Of a stretch of 64,000 bases of DNA, positions 1 through 11,100 are shown in pieces. How positions within the stretch are numbered: the first letter of the stretch is position 1; every line of letters starts with the position of its first letter. This stretch comes from Polychytrium aggregatum (taxonomy: Eukaryota; Chytridiomycota; Chytridiomycetes; Polychytriales), in NCBI RefSeq assembly GCF_025602895.1, contig NW_026516213.1, positions 124,001 to 188,000 on the forward strand, read 5' to 3'. Under the pieces are notes generated by a model. It saw only the letters and a list, made by a program, of their open reading frames with translations, had not been told where the DNA came from and did not search any database. Made by a program: the position numbers and the translations under genes.

Positions 1-86
1 TTTTGTTCATGCTGTCTTGCCCACATGCTTCGTGTCCGGCTTGTCGATTGCAAACCCACAATGAAATACATGCTTACAGCGATTCC

Positions 87-605
87 AAAATGAAATGGGA
101 CAGCCCCGTTTTTAACCAGGACAGTGTGTTTTCTGGAACCTGAATACACCCACCCACTCATCGCATTCATGGCCAAGCAAGTATGTCCAAGGAGACCGAA
201 GTGGTGATTGCCTTTGGGAATGCCTCGTGGAAACAGGGGAAGGGATACGCATCCAGTCCCAGGAGACTCAGGTTCGCCAATTATTTCGAGCAATTCCACC
301 ACCATCAGAGACGCCTACCAGACCGATCCGTCTCCAAGATCCATGTGTGCTCGGTGGACGAGTTCAACACATCACAGGTATGCTCACACTGTCGGGAAGC
401 CAAGCGACTCGAGAACGCCGAGCATCTTGATATCGAGAAACCACACTTTGTCCGGAGCTGTGCAAGCTGCCATACGCTGTGGGATCGAGACATCAATGCC
501 TCAAGGAACATGATCTCGAATCGCACGGCTTGCTCACTGGGGCCTACAGTCAGTCAGCGGGTTTCAGGCCTCTGAAGCCAGAAAGTGACTGTCCCGTTTC
601 TTTCT
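87..605. mobile_element. Possible short element bounded by imperfect 17-bp inverted repeats around the Fanzor fragment
   Basis: The 17 bases at 87-103 (AAAATGAAATGGGACAG) match the reverse complement of 589-605 (AGAAAGAAACGGGACAG) at 14 of 17 positions. They bracket the Fanzor fragment symmetrically. This could be the remains of terminal inverted repeats of a DNA transposon or MITE that carried the Fanzor gene. No clear target-site duplication was recognised, so the boundaries are tentative and chance similarity is possible. Confidence 0.35.
183..575 (+). pseudogene. Fanzor (eukaryotic TnpB-like) RNA-guided nuclease, C-terminal fragment
   Basis: This 130-residue reading frame matches the C-terminal third of Fanzor/TnpB OMEGA nucleases. 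In order it shows a small-residue block with GNASW near residues 12-16, a VDEFNTSQVCSHC segment (two Cys of a zinc ribbon, about residues 58-70), a second CASC pair near 93-96, and DRDINASRNM (about 102-111), the RuvC III motif with its catalytic Asp. The frame is closed by a TGA at 141-143, and none of the three forward frames across bases 1-180 shows the missing N-terminal part (REC, wedge, RuvC I). The piece is therefore truncated, or its 5' exons lie beyond the window. A GTATGT at 181 could be a splice donor of an upstream exon. Family assignment is strong from motif order and spacing. Fanzor rather than bacterial TnpB is inferred from the eukaryotic context. Confidence 0.75.
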
Positions 606-970
606 ATCGACTGTATTCAGAGACATCGACTGCTTCGTTGGTGATCCAGTCTATCCGGATCTGGTTGGCTCGACTCACAGAATGCCGCTTCGTGATACCG
701 AGATGCTCGAGCCATGTTGTCCATATTCCTTGCGTCCGGCTTTGGAACTTTGGCTGATGCAACTCTGTTCGCTTGCAATGAAGCCTGTCTGGGACCGCCC
801 CCCAGCAGTGCGGCATGATACCGGGCTGCGTGGTATCATCACGTGATACCTTGGCATTCGATATATAACCTCCCTCGTCTTGGCTCGTCCCGCTTGCCTC
901 ACCGTCCTCCGCATCTGCCTCATTTCGCCCCCCCCCTTGCCAGCCAACACTTTCAGCTAATCTGCCCAAG
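576..970. other. Intergenic region and probable promoter of the NPF/Q-rich gene
   Basis: About 395 bases without a supportable gene. A TATA-like GATATATAACC lies near 861-871, roughly 105 bases before the ATG at 971, followed by a pyrimidine-rich leader with a run of C. Short antisense ORFs here show no recognisable features. Confidence 0.5.
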
Positions 971-2520
971 ATGAGCTACCAGAACACATACAATCCCTTT
1001 CTCCAGTCCCAAGTCCCGCCGCAGCCCTTCCAGCAACAACAGCCCTTCCAACAACAATCCTTCCAGCAACAACAGCCTTTCCAGCAACAATCCTTCCAGC
1101 AGCAGCAACACCAGCTCTCCCCCGCCCTGGATCCGCAGTACCAGGCATTCCAGCAACTCGCGGCCAACCAAGCCCAGCCAATGCTGCTCCAACAGCAGTT
1201 TGCTCCCCAGCCGTCGCCCCAAGCCCAGTCCGTGTCCGCGTTGTCCTTCCAGAGTCAGGCCGTTCAGCCTCTCGCAGCGCCGCAGGGGCTCGGCCAGCCT
1301 CTTCAGCAGCCGCTTTCCACCAGCCCAAGTTTCCAGAATAATCCGTTTTTGACCCAGCCTGGGTCCATTGCCGTTGCTGGTGCGCCAGCCGTATATGCTG
1401 CCTCGTCGAATCCCCAGGCGTTCTTTGCTCAAGCTCCAGCCGCCTTGCCCAACCAGTTCGTCCAGCCCGCCAAGTATAATCAAGATCTGCTTTCAGAGTT
1501 CGACCCCTATGCAAACCTTGGCTCGCTAGGCGCCCCTGCATTCTCGGCCGGAGTGCAGGCCCCCATCCAGCAGGTGAGTCGAGCATTGCGCTTTGCGAGT
1601 AAGCGTGTCCCTGGCGCATGGATATGGCGTGACGAACCGCACGTCGAGAAAGACGGAGAATGCCTCTGAGCCAGGGTGCGGCCGCCTCGACGAGCGTCCC
1701 GAGTCGTGTGGGCGTCCAAAGCGAGCAGCAGCACCTCTCTGCCGGCCAGCATCCATCCATCCATCCATCCATCCATCCGGCCCTGCGTCCGAATCGACAG
1801 GAAACGCCACCAGTCGCGCCGCCCCTCTGGGTGCACCAAACATGACCCGCCCGATGGCCGCTTGTGCATCTGGCTGGCTGGCTGGTTGGCTGGCTGGCTG
1901 TTGCCTTTGTCCGCCACGTCGCTCATCCAGTCGGATCCTCTCTCCAGGTGCCCGCCCAGCTTCCGCAGCAGCAACTGGCTGCCCCATCGACCTTTGGGCT
2001 CTACGGTAGCCCACCCAAGCCTGATGTCAACCTGGTTGGCGTTCTGCCGCTCGGAGTGGCCCACGGCGCCGTGCCTCAGGCTGGCTCGATCGCAGCTGCC
2101 CCTCTCGCCAGCACCATCCCTTCCTTGAACAGACTAAAATCCCAAGAAGACATTGATCGCGAGTACGCCTGCAAGATTGCCATGGAGGATCTTGACTCGG
2201 CCAAGCGGCTCGAGGCACTCAAGAAGACGGGAAAGCTGCCTGAGCTGCCGGACACTAGCCACGACGAGGAACTTGCCCGTCAGCTTGCTCACGAGAGCTC
2301 GCCGCCTTCAACATTGGCGTCATCCACAACGATGCTGTACAAGGCGGATACGTCCCGCGATGAAGAACTGGCTCGCAAACTGCAGGATGACGAGAAAATG
2401 ATGAGCCGTGGCTCGGCGAGCCGCGGATATACCGGCAACGAGGAGATGCTGCACAGCTCACGAGCTAGCAGCGGCATCAAGCTCCCGTGGTCCAAGAAGA
2501 ATACGACTCGCCGACACTAG
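971..2520 (+). CDS. Q-rich protein with NPF and DEELAR motifs, putative endocytic/ubiquitin adaptor
   Basis: Two exons, 971-1573 and 1948-2520, joined by a GTGAGT...CAG intron that keeps frame 0, give 391 residues. The N-terminal half is low-complexity, Gln/Pro/Phe-rich, with tandem PFQQQ blocks and two NPF tripeptides (YNPFL near residue 8 and NNPFL about residues 120-124), which are known EH-domain ligands. The C-terminal half is charged and holds two copies of a DEELAR-x-L motif (DEELARQLAHE and DEELARKLQDDE), resembling ubiquitin-interacting helices, then a basic tail ending KKNTTRRH. No enzymatic domain is visible. An adaptor role at endocytic membranes or with ubiquitinated cargo is inferred from the motifs alone. 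The intron carries (ATCC)7 and (GGCT)n repeats. The ATG follows a TATA-like box at about 861. A shorter protein from an internal start cannot be excluded. Confidence 0.65.
1751..1900. repeat. Intronic tetranucleotide repeats (ATCC)n and (GGCT)n
   Basis: 1751-1778 is seven perfect ATCC units. 1871-1900 is a near-perfect run of GGCT. Both lie inside the single intron of the NPF/Q-rich gene and produce misleading repeat-encoded ORFs. Confidence 0.9.
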
Positions 2521-3024
2521 CGAGCGACTGGGCGAACGAGAGCTTTGCTTTGCCTCTTGGATGTGGGCATCAGGGAACATGGAGCAGCGATCCGGGTTCA
2601 GTCGGACACACCCGCCCTTCCTCCGAGATCATCCACATGCAATGTATGTGGTGAGGTTGCCTGGATACTCCTTCAACACGCTGCATTCCTTCTGTCACGG
2701 TTACAAAGCTGAAAGTCATTCCGAGTCTGAATCGGTGCATGGGGAGAACCGACTCGGCAGCATGGGGTCATGAGTTGGCCCCATAGCGATGTTGCACCAT
2801 TTGCACCATTTGCATCATTTGAATCTTTTGCACCATTTGCATCATCTGCATCATTTGCATCGCTCGATCGTTCTCCACAGCCGCAGGCTGTGCATCACGT
2901 GGAGGCAATACGCCATGACACTCGCCATTCGCTGTTTCTTCGCTGGTGATCTGGAACACACCGCCTCACGGCATCACCAGCGATCAAGTCTCTTCGATAG
3001 CGACACCCAGCGCTTCCGCACGCC
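2521..3024. other. Intergenic region with a 9-bp minisatellite
   Basis: About 500 bases between two plus-strand genes with no supportable coding sequence. It contains a 9-bp tandem array at 2791-2861 and probably the 3' UTR of the upstream gene and the promoter of the next one. Confidence 0.5.
2791..2861. repeat. 9-bp minisatellite, unit TTTGCACCA/TTTGCATCA
   Basis: About eight units with one or two substitutions each. The unit is almost identical to the 9-bp unit (TTTGCATCC) in an intron of the Ubc7 gene at 16263-16326, so the two arrays may share an origin. Confidence 0.85.
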
Positions 3025-3624
3025 ATGTCCATCATCCTCACAGGCACCGCCTGGTACGCCACCTACAAGTCTGTCACAGACACATTCCAGAGCGAGTCGC
3101 TTCGGGCCAAGGTCAAGTCCGTTTCGCCTGTCCTCCAGACCGCAATTGCAGGCGCCTCGGCCGGCCTGATCCACGGGCTTGCATCGATTCCCTTCGGAAC
3201 CCCGATCATCCCCGAGACCTTCAAGGAGGCGGACTGGTATCCCAAAAAGTCGTCGCGGCTGGTACTCAAGTCCACCATCGGGCACTCGGTGTTCTTTCTG
3301 ACGTACGAGGGTCTGCGGTCACCGCTCATCAAGGCCTTTCACAACTCGTACAAGCCCTACGATCCCAGCTCGCCGGCAAACTACCGCCCCGGCGACCTCG
3401 ACAGCATGATGCTGCCCGGCCACTTCCTTGCCGGCGGCATCGCTGGCCTGGCTTATCGTGTAGCCACCCTCCCTCTCCACAACATCGCTACGCTCTCCCA
3501 GCACGGCCACGGCATCATTCTCCAGTCCTTCTTTGTGAGCGGCGCCCTCATGCTCGCCATCAGCACAGTCGAGAGCGGAATGATCTTTGGCAACGATGGC
3601 TGGTGGACAAAGCGGGCCGATTAG
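3025..3624 (+). CDS. Small integral membrane protein, mitochondrial-carrier-like
   Basis: An uninterrupted 199-residue ORF from the ATG at 3025. Two glycine-rich hydrophobic segments, around residues 40-57 (AGASAGLIHGLASIPFG) and 130-150 (LAGGIAGLAYRVATLP), recall the odd-numbered helices of SLC25 carriers (G-x-x-AG...P). The charged Px[DE]xx[KR] signature is missing from both, and the protein is about two thirds of normal carrier length. A third hydrophobic stretch lies near 170-187. I treat it as a divergent or reduced carrier-like inner-membrane protein of unknown substrate. It might instead be another small membrane family. No introns were needed. The downstream neighbour is also a small, probably mitochondrial membrane protein. 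Confidence 0.6.
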   Translation: MSIILTGTAWYATYKSVTDTFQSESLRAKVKSVSPVLQTAIAGASAGLIHGLASIPFGTPIIPETFKEADWYPKKSSRLVLKSTIGHSVFFLTYEGLRSPLIKAFHNSYKPYDPSSPANYRPGDLDSMMLPGHFLAGGIAGLAYRVATLPLHNIATLSQHGHGIILQSFFVSGALMLAISTVESGMIFGNDGWWTKRAD

Positions 3625-4128
3625 ATCGCGGCGGCCAGCGAGATGCCCCAACCCAACCCAACGGTCTGGCGACCCTGACGGCCCTGGGTCCTGTGCCCCG
3701 CATCCTCCCATTTTATCAGCTCGATCGTACATGCATGGCTGATTGAAGCTGCGAGGCTCGGTGTATAATGAATACAGGTACTCTGCGCTTTTTGAGGAGG
3801 ATTGCCTATGTCGACTGCCAGGTCAAGGTAGATCTGAACGGCCCAGCGCGATGCTGTCGAGAAAGCGGAGGAGGTTTGGTCACTGGAGCAGTGCTGCTTG
3901 GTTGCTGGAGCAGTGCTGCCTGGTAGGCGGGGTGCAATTGAGTGCAGTTTCCAGGCATGTGGTGAAGGAAACAGCGCCGATGCTCGGATTTTTCGGGTCT
4001 GCCTTGATCTCGCCAATTTCCAGCAGCCACTGCCGCAACCGAGTGACGAGCCAGCCCGCAATCCTCGATCGGTCAAATCAGCAACCACCGAGCACACTCT
4101 CCCTCTCTTACACTCGCAGCAAGTCGCC
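3625..4128. other. Intergenic region
   Basis: About 500 bases between two plus-strand genes. ORFs on both strands are short and show no family features. A CAGTGCTGCTTGGTTGCTGG-like direct duplication near 3886-3920 is the only structure seen. Confidence 0.4.
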
Positions 4129-4578
4129 ATGGTCTTTGCGTCGCTCTTCCGCCCTGCTCATATCGCCCAACGGCTTCGTCCCTCGTCGCTGGCTCAGACC
4201 CTCCGTCAGCCCAAGCGTGGCTTCTCCAGCACCGACGATCGGACGCTCTCGCCCCCAACGAGCCTTCTGGTTCTGCTTGGCGGATACCTTGTCCTGGTCA
4301 ATGGTGCGGCCGTTGCGCTCTTCTACTACGACAAACAGCAGGCCCACCGGCAGGCCTGGCGAGTCCGTGAGCGCGATCTGCAGCTGTCGGCGCTGTTGGG
4401 CGGATGGCTCGGTGGGCTGTGGGCCATGAAGACCTTTCGCCACAAGACCGTCAAGCAGTCGTTCCAGCAACCCTACTATCTCTGTGTTGCCGGCAACGTC
4501 CTCCTGATGGGTGCCGGCGTGGTGGGCTGGCGACTGAGCCCCGGGTTCCGACGTTCGGTGCACTCTGCCCTGCGTTAG
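4129..4578 (+). CDS. DUF1294 family membrane protein, probably mitochondrial
   Basis: A single-exon ORF of 149 residues. An Arg/Ser-rich, acid-poor N-terminus (residues 1-35) looks like a mitochondrial targeting peptide. After it come a hydrophobic segment (about 45-65), a YYDKQQAHRQAWRVRERDL block, a second hydrophobic GGWLGGLWAM segment, the conserved FRHKTVKQSF motif (about 103-112) and a third membrane segment. The order Y-DK...WR-x-x-E...LLGG...FRHKT-KQSF is diagnostic of DUF1294, a mostly bacterial family with fungal members whose biochemical role is unknown. The ATG at 4129 is chosen because the frame upstream lacks family similarity and the targeting-like peptide starts here. The frame stays open upstream to 3898, so a longer form is possible but unlikely. 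Confidence 0.75.
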   Translation: MVFASLFRPAHIAQRLRPSSLAQTLRQPKRGFSSTDDRTLSPPTSLLVLLGGYLVLVNGAAVALFYYDKQQAHRQAWRVRERDLQLSALLGGWLGGLWAMKTFRHKTVKQSFQQPYYLCVAGNVLLMGAGVVGWRLSPGFRRSVHSALR

Positions 4579-5158
4579 TAAAGAGTGTCGACTCTTTCCA
4601 GCAAATCCCAAGGATGCCCCGACTTTATCTGCCCCCGGAAGCCTACAACGCAGCGCTCCCACAATGAATAAGCAATGCTGTTTCTGGAAGCATCGACCAC
4701 CTTTTGACCATCGAATACACGCACGGCTCACGATGATGAGCCGCAACGATCACGAATGACTTTGAGTATATTCGCCACCCCCAATTGATGTGGTTCTGTC
4801 CTATCCCTCCGTATCCGGGACCAGACACCTGGGCACGGCAGGAATGGGGCAGACCTGGTCCTGCTTGGAGTGGTGGGAGACGATGGGCAGACATCAGATC
4901 CACGAATCGAACCAGACGAGACCGGCAGCAGGCTCATGATCGGGTTCTGGTCGGTGTCGATTGAGAGTGTGCGCACTGGCCGGGCCGGAGAGCGAGATAC
5001 GGCGAAATTGCGTCGGCAGCAGGACAGAGCCCCTCGCCTGTCGGCAGAACCAAGCGACAGATGGCCCCATCATCGACATCGGCTCCTCGCCCAAACCTTC
5101 CCAGCGGCGCATCGGAGCATTTAGCACCAGACGCTTCTCGGCAGGCAACCCTCCAGGA
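4579..5158. other. Intergenic region upstream of the TmcB-like gene
   Basis: About 580 bases. The frame of TmcB exon 1 is open back to about 4961, but no in-frame ATG occurs there before 5159. No motif or repeat worth naming was seen. Confidence 0.4.
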
Positions 5159-8100
5159 ATGACCAACTTCACCATCCCGGAGAAGGAGCCGGGCAAGGAG
5201 CGGGACAGCATGGTCGCTCGCAGCAGCGTGCCCGCAGATGAAGACGACCAGGATGCAGGCGGCGACGGCAGCAGCAGTTCGCTCGGGAACATGGCCGACG
5301 CGACCGGCGATGATAATCCGTCGCATTCGCCCCCGAACCGAGGGTCGACGAGCTTCAGAGAGGCCTCAGAAGGAAGACACTCCAGCGGCCATCGGACCGA
5401 CGGAAGCCACTTCAACAGCACCGACAACTCGTCGTCCGTCGGTGGGGAGCTGATCGATATCACTGCGAAAAAGTCCAAAGTGAAGGAGATTTACGAAGTT
5501 GTGTACCAGCTGCTCTTCCTGATGGTGGTTGGGTGAGTCTGGGTGCACTCCCTGCATACGAGTCTGATACTGCCGTTCTCGCAGGTGGACCGGGCATTCC
5601 GATCGATCGCTAACTCACCCGACTTTCACTTCCCGAACCCAACTGCAGCAACTACCGAGCCTCCACGCTCTTCGCAGTGGCCTCCATCATCGGCGAGGAC
5701 ATCCAGTTGCTGACGTACTTTTTCTCGTCGCTCGCGGCCATGTACTACCCCATCCCGAGCTTCATCACCACCCTGACCTCGATTCCCTACAGCACCTTGA
5801 CAACGTCGCAGTTCCAGATCTACTTTTGCTGTGCGACGGTCGCGTGCTTTCTCTTCGTGGCGAATGTCGCATACGTTGCCTGGGGGACGGTGGTGCGTAT
5901 TGCCGCGAAAGCACTGACCCCGACCTGCGCTTGGATCTGCCATCAGACCCACTTCGAGAGTGCCTGTGCTCTGCTTGAGAAATCGCATCGACAGGCGTAT
6001 GTGGAGCTAACGGCAATCCCTGTTCATTGATCATGGCTCGCGTCGCCGATAATCTGTGCCAACGACAACTTGATGCACTGCATGCCATCCCTCGCCATCG
6101 CATGCCATCGCATCGGCAACCATAAACTGTCCGGCTGATGGTCCCAGAGAGGACAGGTGAGCCATACCGACAACGCCGCTGCCATGGTCAGCCAGGAGGA
6201 ATGCGTGATCCGTCTCCTCATCTAACTGCGTGCTCCACTTTGCATTGCCATGTCGCCTCTACAGCACAAGAAAATCTGGCCCATCTCGACCCTGAGAGTG
6301 GCTGCGAGGTAAGTTGGGGGCAGCCTTGGACACACGGACCTGTATCGATATCCATCAATCTCGACTGACGCGCATTTCCGCAACCCTCATCTCATCCGCC
6401 AGTGTCCTGCCAACGCTCTTCTACTCCCCCATCATCAACATCCTGGTCACTCCAATCCAATGCGAGTGGCAGAGCACAGGCTCCGGCTCACAGACACAAA
6501 TCGTCTCGAACCTGGGATGCTACGACTTCCAGCGGCTGCTGTTTCTCTCCTTCTCGGGACTAGCAGGGCTGCTGTTCATTCCGACATCGTGTGCGATGAT
6601 CAGTGTGTAAGTGGGGGCAGTGTGTAAGCGGGGGCAGTAGACAACCCTCCATTTCTGCAGGTTCGGCAAGCTGAGATAGTGCATCCAGTCCGCGAACGAA
6701 CGTATCCGCCTTGATTATGCTCTAAGCCCGCATTATCACCGTCCATCTCTGGCGACACGCCTCGCAGGTACTTGGACATGAATCCGTGCCTCAAGGGCAA
6801 TCGGAACAAGTCGCACGGCCGAGTGGATCTCATCTACATCGCTCTCAAGACGATCTTGATTTGCTGCTGGCGCTTCGTGCCGAGTCCGATCATTCAGTTT
6901 GCAGTGGGCTATTGCACCTGCACATTCATGTTCTTGTCCATCATGTTCTACCAGCCATACTTCAATGCTCGCTTCAACCAGCTGGTAGGCAGTCATCATT
7001 TCGCAAGTCGTTGTGCTGGCATCTTGGTTGCAGTACCACACAGATGCTTGTCTGTGACCACCGCTTCGATATGCACAGTACTCACTCGACTCGTGCTTTG
7101 CTCCAAGCGCGCCGCCAACTACTGCGCCTCGATGTTCGCAGGAGCTATGAGTCTGATCGGCGTCGGCGTTTCAACTTATGGATCAGTGTCTTTGCCGTGG
7201 TTTTACACGATCCTGATGGTGATTGTGGTGCTCATCGGATACGCTACCGGATGGTACTTTTGCGGTGAGTGCATCATGCTTGAGTGTCCTGTTGTGCAGC
7301 ACCCTGCCCTGGATCATGGGACTGACGCAGCCATCTGTACAAATGCCACTCCCAAACAGAGTTCATATACATCCGTGTCCAGGAAGAGGCTCGCAGGGCC
7401 CTTGAAAACATGTACTCGAACGTGCACTCCAGCCAGTACGAGGACGACACGATCATATTCAGGTTCTGGCCGCACGTCGAGATGACTGCCCGATTCATTG
7501 TCGAGGCGCTCGACAACAGAAGAAGGAGGGTTGACATGGCCAAATTTGGCGAAGTCAAGCGTATCTTCAAGGTGGGGATGTGATTCTGGCGAGCTCTCGG
7601 GCTGGATCGAGCACCTAGTTTTGATGGCGGACCGGCTCGTAGTGCTGTCGCATGTGCCGCGATCGTGCTTGGCATATTGTGCGGTCGTGCTTGGAGTGAG
7701 ATTTGCAGTCAAGCGCCTGTTCTTCTACTGACGCTGTGGTGATCGGATGGGGCAACAGCGCGGACTGCAGGAGTTCCCGGAAGAAGCGTACATCCGCCTC
7801 CAATACGCAACATATCTGTTCCACCTGACCAACGCTCGCCAAGAGGCGCTGAGGTCTCTGAAGCGCATCAAGTCGCTGGATCCTTCGTTCGACGTCTCCT
7901 GTCAAATACACTTTTTGAACCAGGTTGAGTATCTGCACTTTCGAGCTTGCTCGTTTGACCGTCCGTATTGTGTCGGCATGCAACTCCACAGCGGCTGAGC
8001 CGATCAAAGACTGCTATAGATTTGGCGCTCGTGTAGAGTTGCTGACACAATGCCTCGCGTCTCGCTCTGGTAGATCAATCAGCAAATGGCCGAGTCCGAG

Positions 8101-11100
8101 TTTCTTGGCTCTGGAGTCCAGCTGGATGTCACAAGCTTTGCCGATTTTCAAAAGAGCCACCGGACAGCTACACGCAACCACCAGATTGCGAACGCATATA
8201 TAACCAAGTTTTGGTCAACCGTGGTGGACAAGAAAACGACTGTCTTTGATGTCGAGAGCGTTGGTCTGAGGCTGTACTCGACCTCCCAGAAAGCGGATAA
8301 TGCATATCTGTCCCTGGTCAGCCGGTAAGCGCACCTTTGTGACGACTTTGTGGCGACACTCGGACCAATGAGGCTGCTCAGCCTTACCAGTCGCCACCGA
8401 TGATCGAGTAATCTCCAGAGCTCCAGAGCGACACTAACACGATTCCATGTGATGGTTACGCAGATTCCCGAAGAGCCAGGTAATGCTCGCCGGAGTGGAC
8501 GGGTCTCCATAGCGACCGGTGTTTGGCGATTCGTGCGACTCGCTAATCCACCCCGATACGCCCTCGTAGTATTTTCTGAGAATGTACGCAAAGTTTTGCT
8601 TTGATGTGACCAACGATATCGAGAAGGGAAACGCACTCGTGGAAAAGGCCGATTTCCTCGAGGGCGAAGAGCAAGCTGACGGATCTGTCGACGATTTGCA
8701 CAACATCATGACCCTGGAGAGGGAACCACGCTCCAGTCCACAGAAATCGCAAGCTTCTCGACTCAGTCGTGTCCCCGAAGAACGAGCATCGGTTGCGCAG
8801 AGAGTCAGAAATATGGACAAGCACGAATCCCGAAGCCAGGCGCCCTCGTCAACCGGCACGACGTCGGCGGACGATTACAAGGCCATGCAAGAGCGAATGC
8901 GAATGCGATCGCAGCTCATCATCAAGCGTAACCGCGACATGAAGTCGCTAACGATTGCGTCAAACATCATGGGGCTGATGAGCTTGGCGGCGGCTGTCAC
9001 CAACTCGATCCTGTGTGCACACTTACTGCAGTACACCATATTCGGCACCAAAATTCTGCAAGGGTATGTGTGTGTTACATCCGCTATGAATGGGGCAGTT
9101 TGTTGAATTGGCGTTCATGAATTAATGCTCAGCGTTTCGCACTTAGACTTCATTCTCGTGAAAGGTTCAGTGCCTGGATTCCATATCGCGCGAGGGCACT
9201 GCAAGCGGCATATCTTGCCAACGACACAGCCACATTCAATCAACAACAACTTCTGCTGCGATCCGAAATGGATCAGTACAACTACTGGACAGATTGGCTG
9301 TTCTCTTGGTCTGATATTGATCCAGCAACTTTTTCATGGTACAACGATCCCTCCATCGCAGTCAACCTCACTGCGTATCCGTATGTCAACCAGCCATTTC
9401 AAGAGATAGTGAGCGGGTACGACTTGACCAAGGTAACACTACCGCAGTGGCAGGATGTTTGAGACAGTGTGTGCATGTGCGAGCGATGGCGCTGTGCTCG
9501 GCATGCTAACGCTGTTGGTGCATTTCACATGTTTGCAGAGACTGGCGTCCAGCGGATACGAGTGAGTGCACTGTATCAATCGCATTGACACCGAGCTGTT
9601 GATATCCGGGTGTTGGGGCTATTCACTCGCTGATGCCCAGTGCGCAACACTGCACTGACATGTATTGATCATCAGTCTCAGCTACAAGAGCTTCTCGGCC
9701 TTTGCAAACATATCCTATGACAGCTCGTTCAGGTTCGATTGTGATGGAGTATAGCTGCGCTTGTTGGGCCTGATGCAGCGATAACAACCCGTGGGGTGGT
9801 GTTGTCGGGCCGTCTCATCACTGCCGTTCTGAAACGCGATGAGTGATGGGCCCAAGCTCACCGAGTCACAATGGCGCCACCAGATTTGTCATGGACAACT
9901 TCCGGTACCTTCATGTCTATTACGACTACTCCATGAACGACTGCTTCTTTGTAAGTTCTCGATCCTCGTTATGGCTATCAAACGTGTGACATGGCTCAAA
10001 ATAGGCTGACGCATCGCTGTTCCCTGGTCACTCAGGCGTATCAAAGCGCCACAGCCGCTACAGGTAGCTGAGAGTGATTCTGTCATCCCTGACACTGACC
10101 TGGCGCCTGTCGCGCACAGTTGTTTGTCCGGATGCAAAATACTGACTCGGAAGCACTGACTCTCCGGTATTGATACCTCTTGCAGCTGCAAACACAATCA
10201 CTGAGCTCACGATAGTCTATATATTGGTCGTCATTGCGCTTGTGGTAATTCTGGACTTTGGCGTAATGTCGTTCCTGAAGCTCCAGCGGAAGGCTCTCTC
10301 GTTTTTCAAAGAGATTCCAGCTCAAATCATCAAAGAACACATCAACAAGATCGAGCTTGAACGGAGTGAGGACATTTTCTTTAACACCACCAACAACCTG
10401 GCTGTTGACAGCGAAAGTGTGAAGCAGTCGTTTGCCTCTGGAAAATGGGGACTGCGGTTTCAATACGGTCTGTATGTCTTGGTGACATGCACACTCGCCG
10501 GGGTGTTCTACTACATCAATGTGCTGGTAAGTCACAATGGAGTGGAAGCGCAGTAGACCAGGATAATGCGTGTGATGTAGCAGGGGCACGATCCATTGTT
10601 GCATTAGTTTGTCGTTCGTTCGTTCGTTCGTTCGTTCGTTCGTTCGTTCGTTCGTTCGTTCGTTCGTTCGTTCGTTCGTTCGTTCGTTCGTTCGTTCGTT
10701 CGTTCGTTCGTTCGTTCGTTCGTTCGTTCGTTCGTTCGTTCGTTCGTTCGTTCGTTCGTTCGTCAGCACAGAGATCCGCACTCATAGACGGCAACACAAA
10801 TCCGTATCCTAGTCTGTGAATCAAATGGGCGTCAACTTCGGTACAGTCGATCAGTTCGGCGACATGATGACGTTCAACATCCGAACCTTCACTTGCACCA
10901 ATGAGATGCTCATCCAGGACACATTCACCTGGGGGAGCGAGCCTCAAATACGTGCATTCTACGACCATGAATTCCTAAATCTCTACATGATCTACACGAA
11001 TATGATATATGGAAACCCAACGAGTGAGTGGCTGAACGTCATTGAGAGGCGCTCTGGACTAGCTGCCTGACAGGAGATTGGGTACTGCTGCATCGTCATC

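Noticed and set aside
6786-7268. 160-residue alternative frame within the TmcB-like gene
   Set aside because: It overlaps exons 5-6 in a different frame, reads through a strong intron, and lacks the hydrophobic helices seen in the chosen frame.
10445-10968. ORFs made of RSFV or TNER repeats on both strands
   Set aside because: They are translations of the intronic (TTCG)n microsatellite and cross splice sites of the TmcB-like gene.
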